Source: Bretschneidera sinensis
Taxonomy: Eukaryota > Streptophyta > Magnoliopsida > Brassicales > Akaniaceae
DNA: 64,000 nucleotides
Direction of reading: 5' to 3'
Assembly (NCBI GenBank): GCA_023935145.1
Contig: CM043699.1
Coordinates: 105,785,536 to 105,849,535, forward strand
Both the position numbers and the translations under genes were made by a program. Under the pieces are notes generated by a model. The model searched no databases. It was not told the DNA's origin and saw only the letters and a program-made list of their open reading frames with translations. This document shows positions 23,646 to 34,180 of the stretch, piece after piece (position 1 is the first letter of the stretch; each line of letters starts with the position of its first letter).

Positions 23646-24575
23646 TGTTGACCCGTATTTGATTTTAATAATGACGAAACACTACTCTAATTGCACTAAC
23701 GGTGTTATCCAAGTGTTTAAGCTATAAAAGCATTCAGTTCAAAAACAAAATGCAAGAACTCAACACGTTCAAACAGCAAAAGATCTAGAATAGGCACTAA
23801 GGTAATTGAATCACTTTGTAAATCTCTAAATTCAATTACTTAGCTTGATCTATGGCTCACTTTACAAAAGACTTTGACAAAACTATAATATAAAAAGTTT
23901 CTAAGTCAAAAACTATTTTGAAAACATGAAAACGGGGTTGAAGGACAACCCAGTCGATTGAGATATGGGACAGAAAGTTCTCAATCGATTGGTAACTCTA
24001 CCCAGTCGATTGGTCCTATGACTCAGTCGACCGGTACTCTCCCTAAGCCTAAAAGTGAAGATTTTTCACTTGACTCAATCGACTGGTAATTCGAAAATAT
24101 GACTGTTTGAGACGTGGGACTGGAGCATTTAATGACCCAAATCTTCCAAATCAGTGTCAAACGGTCATATTGATTCAAGGCTATATAAACCCATTTTACA
24201 GTCAATACAATTTATTGTAAAGGGAAAGAGTCGGTGTAACTCTTAGAGTGTTTAGGGTTAAACACTTTGGTTGTAACTTTTGTGAGGAAGAGATTATTAT
24301 AAGGTTTGTGCAACACCCGTAAATCTCGACTAACATTTAGTGGATTATTTCAAGAAGGTTCCTTGAAGAGAGTGGATGTAGGGTCGAAGAGATTCCGATA
24401 TTGCCAAATCAAAATAAACGAAGTTTGCATATTCTCTTTCTTAACTCTTTTATTTACAAGCGTATTATTTGATTGTGCGTATTGTTTATCAAACTGTCTT
24501 AAAAACTTGCAAGTTAATTACTAAAAAGTTTTTAAAACCCAATTCACCCCTCTTGGGTTTGAATCTCAATTTACA
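23646..24575 (+). mobile_element. Solo LTR (Copia-like) with 5-bp target-site duplication
   Basis: The element starts TGTTGACCC and ends CAATTTACA, and both sides carry GCATT (23641-23645 and 24576-24580), a clean 5-bp duplication. The ends have the 5'-TG...CA-3' form. CCCAATTCACCCCTCTTGGGTT near 24538 resembles the LTR terminus of plant Copia elements of the SIRE/Maximus type. There is no internal region, so this is the product of LTR-LTR recombination. Inside, AATCGATTGG-like words are repeated five times (23950-24095), and a promoter-like CTATATAAAC lies at about 24181. Confidence 0.83.
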
Positions 24576-24580
24576 GCATT

Positions 24581-25538
24581 GAAGAGATTTTCTAAATTAT
24601 TATTATTTTTATTTTTTAACTTTCCCATAATTCAACAAGATAAAATTAATTTTTATATTTATTTTTGCATTAAATATAAAATTGAATGAAATCAAATTAT
24701 TAATTTTTAAGATCGAGTTCGATTTTTCAAATCAATAATTTTTTTATATAAATAATAAGAATTATTATGTGAGTGAATATTAATCAAAAATTATTGTGGT
24801 TATTATTAACTGAGACGAAATTTGATTTTTCATATCAACAATTCACAACAATAAAAGTCAAATTTGAGACCTTTCTAATTTTAAAGCCTCAATCTTGGTA
24901 TTTTACCATTGGAATGACTTTCTTTTTCAGATTTAGTATTTTGGAAAGCCCAACAAGCGGTCTTGGCCCATACTGATCAGTGACCTCCTTTAGTTAAGCC
25001 CACATCAAGTTAAAGAGGATATCCTGTAATCAATGTGTATATACTCTCAAATCAATATCAAACCTGGGTTTAGTTCAGGGTGCACCTTATCGCATGATAT
25101 TATAACTCGAAAGGGGTCGCAAAGTGAACAAACAATAGGTTTCATGTTGAGGCAATCTCAATGGTGAGAGTCCATCCCCTTCCGAGTTATGTCATTTGCT
25201 GGTTTACAGCTTCAAAGCACAGTCTCTAATAAGCAGATTGAGAGACCGTCTCCTTCGAATCTCTACCGTCTATTTCGTTGACTTTAGAAGCTTTAAAGTC
25301 AAAGCTCTAACTAGACAGAAACAATTATTAAACCGCAAACCAGACGATCAGAACCCTCTTGATCCGGTAGCCATTGAAGACCCAGAGAGCAAAACAAGAG
25401 CTAAGAGAAAGGACCCACATAGCCTCCATTTCTCTCTTCACTGGACAAAAAGAGAAAAAGGAAACAGAAAAAGGGAACAAAATTGGAAAAACCCTAGGGT
25501 CATGATCACATGCTCTCGGGGCTACAATAGGAGACACC
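24581..25538 (+). other. Intergenic DNA and leader of the WD40 gene
   Basis: 24590-24850 is AT-rich. From about 25050 the sequence is GC-richer and is probably promoter and 5' UTR for the gene starting at 25539. A long overlapping frame (25196-25717) lacks a proper start and is not credited as a gene. Confidence 0.45.
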
Positions 25539-28500
25539 ATGATCAACACAGCCAACGGTATGATTTCGACATCATCGTCATCGGCAAACGCGCAAGCACC
25601 GGGGATCAAGACCTATTTCAAGACCCCAGAGGGAAGATACAAGCTTCACTACGAGAAGACCCATCCTTCTGGTCTCCTTCACTATGGCCATGGCAAAACA
25701 GTCACTCAGGTAGCTAAATTTTACTTTACTTTTTTGGTTCCCATATTTGTAAACTCGACTTTTGGATGCATTCTGTGGTAATTTTGAAATTTGATTTTAT
25801 TGGGGTTTTTTTTATATATATATATATATATATATTTTTTATCAAAACCCGTTTGTTGGTATCATAGTTTTGATTGGTTGTTCCGGGGTTCTACTCAGTT
25901 TTTTTTTTTCAGATTTTTTTGGTGGAATTCTATGTAGTTTTTTGTAACTCAGTTATTAAAAGTCATGAGTTGGAAAACTTTTATAATTTATTTAGTATTT
26001 CATAGGGTTTTCAATATTCATACATTGGAATTAGAACTCTATAATTTTTAGTTAATTATGATCTGCTAGGGTTTTTTTGGTCCATATCCATCTTCTAGGA
26101 TCAATGCTCAAGGGCTTTTCTGGTCAATTTGATTCTTTTGGGGTTATTCTCAGTACTCATGTTGCAAGGTCAATTTAACTAGCATCTTTTTGTCAATTTT
26201 GTGTCAAGTATTTTTCATTTTTCCATTATACCCATGTTTGCATATTTGTTTCTGATATTACATTTGATTAAATCGATTATTAGGTTACCCTAGCTCATCT
26301 CAAGGACAAACCAGCCCCATCGACCCCAACAGCTCCAGCTTCAAGCTTCAGTGCTAGCAGTGGGTTGCGGTCAGCCACAGCGAGGTTGTTGGGTGCAGGG
26401 AATGGGAGCCGTGCGCTTAGCTTTGTTGGAGGAACTAATGGGAGTAAAACTGTTAGTGGGAACACTAGGGTTGGTTCATTGGGTGCTTCCAGTTCAAGTA
26501 GTTCAGTGACTAATACAAACTTTGATGGGAAAGGGACTTACTTAATCTTCAATGTCGGCGACGCTATCTTTATTAGTGACTTGAACTCACAAGATAAGGT
26601 AATTTGGGAATTTTGTTGTTGAGGTTTTGGTTAGTGGGGTGTTTTGGGTTGGTTGTTAAGGGTGTTTTTGTTGGATGTAGGATCCAGTAAAGTCTATCCA
26701 TTTCAGTAATTCGAACCCCATATGCCATGCATTTGATCAGGACTCTAAGGATGGCCATGATTTGCTTATTGGACTGAATTCTGGTGATGGTAATATATTT
26801 AACTTTGATTTTGAACTGCAGTTTTCTATTGGAATTTAAACTTGTACTATTGGTTCTCTGTATTATTGTAGTCTACTCGGTGTCATTGCGACAGCAATTA
26901 CAGGACGTGGGAAAGAAGCTTGTTGGGGCTCAACATTACAACAAAGATGGTTCTGTTAATAACAGGCAAGATTTAACTCAATTATACTTTCTTGCAATGT
27001 TTTGTTACCACCCCCCCTCCCTCTTTCCCCTGGTACATGTTGTTGCTGACATTTTTGGAAATTTGCCTTCCAATGGGATGATCAGACTGCTTAGATATCA
27101 AACTCATGTATATATAATTCCATTAAGCTGCCATTTTATGAGTAGCCGAGTTTTTTTCTTCAAATAACAGATCCTTCTGTAGTTCATGTGATGAGTCATT
27201 ATCAGAAAGATACTTTCTGTAACTCTTTTGTCTTCAGTTAACAAATAGAATAATTTTCCTAAAGTCTAAGTTAAAAAAACAATTATATATCAAATGATAA
27301 AACATGATATGGAGTGTCCCTAAAATTTGAGATGTAGGTGCATATGCATTTTAGATTTGATTTCATAAACCAGTGAAAAGATTTGCCTGTTTAGCAGCAA
27401 TTTTTCTTTCTTCATTTGTTCAAATACTTTTTTCTTTCTGGAAGATTGCATCGTTCACTTCTCTTGTTATTATCTCAATAAGCATGCTTTGTAGTAGATG
27501 TTACCACCCCGCATTACACCCACAGCATATGGTTGATACACTTGGTGAAAGAAAATGTTTTTTTATTTTTAGCTTGAACTTCCTATTTTCACACGAATAT
27601 AACCCTTAGATGGGCCAGAACTCTCTTTAGTGAACCAGCCTTCAAGTAATTTCTACGTCCACATCTAAACACGTGCCTGAAAAGCTTCCTAGCAAGTACT
27701 GGCTTTAGTTCTCAATCTTGTTAGAACTCTCAAGTTATAGTCTTGTTTTTAATGTAAAATATTTAACTACACCTTGTAAGCCTTGTGTCACAGGCTGTTT
27801 CCATTTCAAAATGACTAGCTGATTTTGAGGGTTTCCTTACCCACTTATAAAACCAAAGGTCAACCAAGTATGTTCCTGTTGAGAGATTGTGACATGTAGG
27901 AATAGTAAGAGGGTGAAAAAGACACCATTTTATAACTAGTAACTTTTATAATTCTTCAATGGTTACATTATGTATGACAACTCTCACTTATGTTGAGTCT
28001 TATGTACTCACCGTGCTTCTTGTTTCCAGCAGTCGTTGTACTAGTGTTGCATGGGTGCCTGGAGGTGATGGTGCTTTTGTTGTTGCTCATGCGGATGGAA
28101 ATTTGTACGTGTATGAGAAGGCAAGCCTCAAATTGGAAAAAAAAAACACTATTTTTTCTTTTTATTTATCTTCATATCCCATGCCAATTGAGTTTTATGC
28201 TTTTACCTCTAGAACAAAGATGGTGCTGGTGATTCTTCATTCCCTGTTATCAAAGATCAAACTCAATTTTCTGTTGCACACGCACGTTACAGTAAGGTAC
28301 TTGAATCGATGTCCATTTGGCTTTAAAACTATTTTGGATATGTTTATTTTGGATCCTTGCTTTCTTTTATTTGTCTTGAGCAGGCATTTACCAAATTGTA
28401 CTTTAAATTATTATTCAAATTCAGGAACAACCAATTATTGCATCATGTATCTATGGGGACAACAATATTTTCACCTTGCATCATTTATGTTGTACTTGTT

Positions 28501-31458
28501 AGGGTCCTTTTTCATGGTAAAGATTCTGTTCTCATATTAATGCTGCTAAAAAACCGTGTGTTCACTCTCAGTTGGTCATTTTGACTGTATGTGTGCACAG
28601 ACAAGTTTTTCTGTATGTGCATATTAGTTTTAATGAATATAATCGATATATCATTAATAAATCACTGGTTTGCACCTCATAGCATGGTTTTCTGGATTGC
28701 TTGTAGGACAAGATTATCATAGCGTAGCAAGTAGACAAAGCCCATATTCTGTTGTATTGAGAGGTTCAAGTTACATCATGTGTGTGTGCACACATGCTTT
28801 TTGTTTCATCACAATTTTGTTGTATAAAAGGTGTTGTTATTGTGTTAGGGCCTTCTGTGCATATGTTTGGTAGAAACATTTAGGGTGCGTTTAGTTGTGG
28901 AAAATGTTTTCTATTTTCTATCTACGTTTTCCTAAACAATTTGCACATTTTGACATAATTTGGAAAACAATACTTCTTTGTTTTTCATCTTTTCAACATA
29001 ATTTGGAAAAATAAATTTTTTTGTCTCATTTTTTCCAATTTATGTTGAAAAGACAAAAAAATAAACAAGTTTTATTTGTCAAATTATGTTAAGAATGTGC
29101 AAATTGTTGCGGGAAGTGTTAAAGAAAATTTTTCATTTTTTCCAATTTATGTTGAAAAGACAAAAAAATAAAAAAGTTTTATTTTCCAAATTATGTTAAG
29201 AATGTGCAAATTGTTGTGGGAAGTGTTAAGGAAAATGAAGATAGAAAATAGAAAACATTTTCCACAACTAAACGCACACTAGCTGGTGGATCTGCATCCT
29301 GGAACATTATAACATTTCTTGTAACTTTGGTGTTTACAGGTTGTTTGAACTGATTGTTGTATGACATCATTAGGATCTGACATGTTGAATTATTTTTTGG
29401 GCATCTGTTCCACGTATAATTTGTTTGTTCATTCCCCACAATTTACTTGCAGAGTAACCCAATTGCCAGATGGCACATTTGCCAAGGGTCAATTAATAGC
29501 ATTGCTTTCTCGAGTGATGGGGCGTACTTAGCAACTGTCGGAAGAGATGGTATAATGTCAATTTAGTTTCACTTTATGGCTGCTTTTCTTCTTGTTTAGT
29601 TTCTATCAACTAAAGTTTTTACTGAATGCAGGTTATCTACGAGTTTTTGACTATTCAAAAGAACAACTTATATGTGGTGGGAAAAGCTACTATGGTGCTC
29701 TACTGTGTTGTGCTTGGAGGTGACTGACCTTGTTGTTTCTTAGGTCTTAGCTGCTTGCTATTTGTATGGAATATTTTTTTCCAGTTGCCTCAGTTTTCTT
29801 ATATGCCCATTTTTATTGCACTGAAATATTACCATTATTGACAACATGATGTGCATGACAGCATGGATGGAAAATACATTCTGGCTGGAGGTGAAGACGA
29901 CTTGGTTCAAGTCTGGAGTATGGAAGATCGGAAGGTTGTAGCTTGGGGTGAGGGACATAACTCATGGGTAAGATTTTTATCAAACAATGAAAGGCTTGTT
30001 ATAGTTTATGGACATGATTATGACCACATTACTTAATCCTTATGGAATTGTGCTGGCAGGTTAGTGGGGTGGCTTTTGATTCATATTGGTCATCACCAAA
30101 TTCAGATGGCACAGGAGAGAATGTCATGTACCGGTTTGGTTCTGTTGGTCAGGTAGTTAGAAACGTTTTATCCTGATCAAGATTTTATTCTCTATAAAAT
30201 GGTCATTTCATTAGTTTAAGATGTCATTTTCCACGGTCCTTCCCTTCTAACAAATGTCAATTATTTGTTAATTGTGCTAATGTAGATTCAACTCCGATGC
30301 TTCTTAAAATTGGATCTCTTGTGTGTCATAAGCATTTGTCACTTAACTCCACCATACCAATGTGACCCATTGCCAGAGATGTAGATTGCGTTTGCAATAA
30401 ATCTATGCCCCTACTGGCTGATTGCAATGATTATTACTGGTTGCAAAGTAATACAAGGGAATGAACATACTTAGTGAAGAATATTTAGGATTTAACTGGA
30501 ATGACACGAGCACTACATTGGGCTATTAAACACGATAGCTTATGAGATTAGGTTATGAGGAGAATTCAATGTAGGTTTACTAGAAATAAGGAATATTGAG
30601 CAAAGAATGCAGAAAGAAGCATGATTAAGGGAAAATATAGGAGACAAAATACTTTATCATACAACATGGTGTGGTCAAGAGCCAGTGTAGAAATTAATAC
30701 ATTTGATAGATCAAGGGATAAGCTCCATGGGAAAAAGCTAGAGAAAGTTTTCATACACCCTCTGTACATTGGGCCTTTACCTTTTAAGCTTAGTAATTTT
30801 AGTAATTAATCACAGAAAGATGAAGAAACAGATGAAAAGATTGGTCAAGGTAGTTGGTTCTTTGAGACCGTTGAACCCAGGGTAAGTAGCAGTAATGTTT
30901 TGAGTTGAAAGTCAGGCTTTGTGGATTGACATGATGACCTTTGACCCGCATGATCTTCTATGTTCCATATATATACTTTTTTCTTTGTGAAATTCTACCT
31001 TTTCCAATGCTTTGATGTGTACCCTTTTCACCTTTGTTGTGACAACTGTTTGTGTGCAGGACACTCAGTTGTTGCTATGGGACCTAGAAATGGATGAGAT
31101 TGTAGTGCCACTCCGTCGATGTCCCCCTGGTGGGTCGCCTACTTACAGTGCTGGAAGCCAGTCATCTCATTGGGACAACGTGTGCCCAGTGGGTACTCTG
31201 CAGCCTGCCCCAAGCATGCGAGATGTTCCGAAGCTCTCTCCATTGATTGCTCATCGTGTTCACACTGAACCCCTCTCTGGGTTGATATTTACCCAGGAAT
31301 CTGTTCTTACTGTTTGTCGAGAGGGGCACATAAAAATCTGGATGAGACCTGGGGTTGCAGAAAGCCAATCAGTCAACTCTGAAACCATTTTGAGTACCAG
31401 TTCAAAGGATAAGCCATTGTTGTCCAGCAAGGTTGGCAGTTCCAGTTACAAACAATAA
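25539..31458 (+). CDS. WD40-repeat protein of the WDR20/CreC family
   Basis: Eleven exons join in phase to 547 aa: 25539-25709, 26284-26598, 26681-26789, 26872-26965, 28033-28120, 28213-28296, 29453-29549, 29632-29719, 29862-29967, 30060-30152 and 31060-31458. A Ser/Ala-rich N-terminal half is followed by WD units ([60 protein letters not shown], then [20 protein letters not shown], and [20 protein letters not shown] near the end). This is the arrangement of animal WDR20 and fungal CreC, which bind and activate USP12/46-type deubiquitinases. The plant relatives I recall are At2g37160 and At3g53390; a deubiquitinase partner in plants is inference. Introns 4 and 5 begin with GC, not GT, and intron 4 ends in a tandem CAGCAG acceptor. 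A MITE sits in intron 6. Confidence 0.92.
28883..29279. mobile_element. Foldback MITE family B, copy 1, in intron 6 of the WD40 gene
   Basis: The first 39 bases (28885-28923, starting GTGCGTTTAGTTGTGG) are exactly complementary to the last 39 (29239-29277, ending CCACAACTAAACGCAC). Flanking TA dinucleotides are the only duplication seen, which does not settle the superfamily. The right arm is internally duplicated: TTTTTCCAATTTATGTTG occurs at about 29028 and 29136, each followed by TGTGCAAATTGTTG. The whole element could fold on itself. Confidence 0.85.
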
Positions 31459-32489
31459 CCAAATTGTCATCAGATGGTAGACAAATTGAAGCTCTTCTCT
31501 TTTTTCATGGAGTTAGATAACTATTTGCTAGTGTGGCCGTTCATCTCATTACCTCCCGTTGGAATCCTCAAAAGTACAACTGTGGACATTATCCAATTTC
31601 GGTAAGTATAACCAACTGAATCCATGTATATTCGAGGACGAGAATGTCATTGATGGCACCAAAGAGGTTGGGAGGGGGAGATAACAACCTTTGTAATTAC
31701 AAAACGGCTGTTGCTAGGTTATATCAAACAATACTGACAGGAAAAACGCAAAGTTGCTCCTTTAAGATTTGTATTTCTTAGAGGTGCGTTTGAGTGACAG
31801 TTTATTTTGTTGGTAATGCATTGTCACAATTAACATATCATTTTTGTTGGACTTTCTTAGAACTGATATTGAAAATTGTTGAGATTCATGCAGATGGAAA
31901 GATGAGTTATATGCGACTATGGAAAATGGAAGAATTTGTCATGTATTTTGATGTGCTGATTGCTTTGGATCTCAAAATTTACCTTTCAAGTTGTATTGAA
32001 ACAGTGAATGTCTGCAATTGATAGTTAAGCAATTGTTCTCTCCCACGTATCTTGTCAGAAACCTCTATTTGTTGTGTACACTTGCACAGAATGGACAATT
32101 TGGGTTCTGATGACTATTGATTATCGAGCATCCCCTGCATTCAATTGAATTATCTTGAGCAAAGTTTTGTGTTATTTAATTCTGCGGTTTCAAAACCAGT
32201 TGCGATTGCTTTGGCAGCCTTGTTTTCTTTTCTTTTTGGGTGATTATTAAATTGCTTATTCCTGGAAGAAAAAAAAAAAGAAGCCTTTTGGGATCTTACA
32301 TATTTGTGAATCTTCACTTGTTTTTCAGATGGACAATTTCGGTTCTGAGAACTATTAAACATCCCCTGCAACCAAATGCTCTGTTTTAGGGATTTTGCAT
32401 TTCTAGTACAGCTTATTGTTTAAATGCTGCATCATTGCTGTTATACACAGTGAATATCCCAAGAACGCCTTCTTCTGGGATATTTCTTT
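31459..32489 (+). other. 3' UTR and downstream flank of the WD40 gene
   Basis: No gene. Two similar segments, ATGGACAATTTGGGTTCTGA (about 32092) and ATGGACAATTTCGGTTCTGA (about 32330), each followed by CATCCCCTGCA, mark a local duplication of about 240 bp spacing. Confidence 0.5.
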
Positions 32490-33893
32490 GGGTAAATTAC
32501 AAAAACCCAACTTAGGTAAGTCTTCAGTTACATTTATCACTCTAAATTTCGAAAATATATACTTATGTTTGACCTTAATTAAACTGTTAATTATTAACTA
32601 TTAATGGTGACAAATGAAATGACTAAATAACCTTGCATAAAAGCTTTAGCCACAACTAAGTTACCACGTGCAATGAATTGGAGCATAACTGAGTTTCGAC
32701 TTGACATTGACTCGGTGACAACTGGATCATCATCTTTTGGAGAAGGAACTATTATTGGTTTTGTTGGGTTTCTTAGAGAGAATTGAGGACGTTGTTAATG
32801 GTGATGGGGTGAGTCGTGGTGAGTTGACTCAGTTATGTTTTTGTTGGGTAAACGTATATCTCAAACTAAATAAGAGAAAGGAAAGAATGGTTGAACCTAC
32901 CCAATAACAATTGAGAAATAAGAAGATTTACATGACACGGACAAGCCAAAGATTATTCTCTCAAAAAGACCGAAGGATGGTTTTCCATCAGCTTTCCCTG
33001 CGCTAATTGGTGGAATCAGATCCAACAGAAGATGAACTTCATGGGTTCTTATTAAGCGTAAAGCAATGGTAATGTCAAGGGCTCCATTACAGTCACAAGA
33101 ATCATAAACTAACTAATCTCTCTTGCTCTCTGGATTTCGAACCAGATTACTTAAGAAAGAATCCAAGAAAATCAAGATAATATTTTTTCTCATTCCTTCT
33201 AGCCAAACACCAAGAAAAGATGAACCCCATGTCTTCTCTAACGAGCTCGAATTGCAGCACTATAAAACCCTAGAAAGATGAAGATGAAAATAGTTTTCAA
33301 CTTTGCAGATCTCAAAGTTAGGGTTTGATTTCGATTTTGGGTGAGTTTAATTTCGATAGTTTGTTTGGTGAAGTGAGAAGAGAAAGAAACGTAAGTAAAA
33401 GATAAATTCACGTGGGTTTGATTTCGATAGATTGCACTGAAACACACAGGCTTTGGATCAAACGAAATTGCATTGAAACGTTAAATTCCTATCAAACTCA
33501 CACTTTCAGATTTTTTTTTAGGGAAAAAACAATTATAGATATACCTTTATAGCTCTAGGCTGGAATCGATCTGAATCAGAGAAGATGGAGAGAGTAACAT
33601 TGTGATATGTATTCAAATTTTCAGAAACCGAGAGAGGGAGGAAGAGCTACAGAGAAGAAGGGAGGGTGGAGAGGGAGGGGATAGAGCAAAAAAATAGGTA
33701 AAAAAATTGTTTTTTACATTCAAGGATAATTTCGGATTTTCAATAATTTTTGCTCATTTGACAACACAATTGACTAAATTTTGAACATTTAACCAACAGA
33801 ATAAAAACAGAAGACTACAGTATATGTTTTCAAAACTTGGTGTTTAATAAGTGTAACTGAATTCGTACTTCAGGTGAGTTTTTGTAATTTACC
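32490..33893. mobile_element. Non-autonomous DNA transposon with ~85-bp imperfect TIRs (Mutator-like?)
   Basis: The left end GGGTAAATTACAAAAACCCA and the right end, read on the minus strand (GGTAAATTACAAAAACTCAC), are related for about 85 bp, with shared blocks such as CAGTTACA and AAAATATATACT/AAAACATATACT. The 1.4-kb interior has no transposase. Flanking bases TATTTCTTT and TGTTCTTTT could be a decayed 9-bp target duplication, which would suggest a MULE. Both ends and the superfamily are tentative. Confidence 0.55.
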
Positions 33894-34180
33894 TGTTCTT
33901 TTGATAGCTCAAAGAAAAAGAGAAACCAAATGTGATTTGGACATAACTCAAATGGTAAAGAGGTCCTTAGTTCAAATCACCCCCCTCCAAAAAAAAAAGA
34001 AAAAGGAAATGGTATTTTCTTTTATCATACATGCTTTTAGATAGTCGAGGACACTGCTGACAAACATAACAATATGTTTGGAACAATCGTCTGTACATAT
34101 GAGATATAGCCCCTGTACACCCAAAACCCTTTCCATTTTATGCCGCGGAATGTGACTAATGTCTTACGAAAACATCAACC
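33894..34180. other. Spacer and probable 3' UTR of the RING-CH gene
   Basis: About 290 bp between the transposon and the stop codon of the minus-strand gene. It probably carries the 3' UTR of that gene. Nothing else seen. Confidence 0.4.

Noticed and set aside
25196..25717. Frame of 173 codons overlapping the first exon of the WD40 gene
   Set aside because: No ATG at its start, no family signature, and the real coding frame is the one beginning ATG 25539, which matches the WD40 family.
30621..30830. 62-codon frame in intron 10 of the WD40 gene, considered as an alternative exon or retroelement scrap
   Set aside because: No known domain, no good splice sites in phase, and the conserved protein passes directly from VGQ to DTQ.
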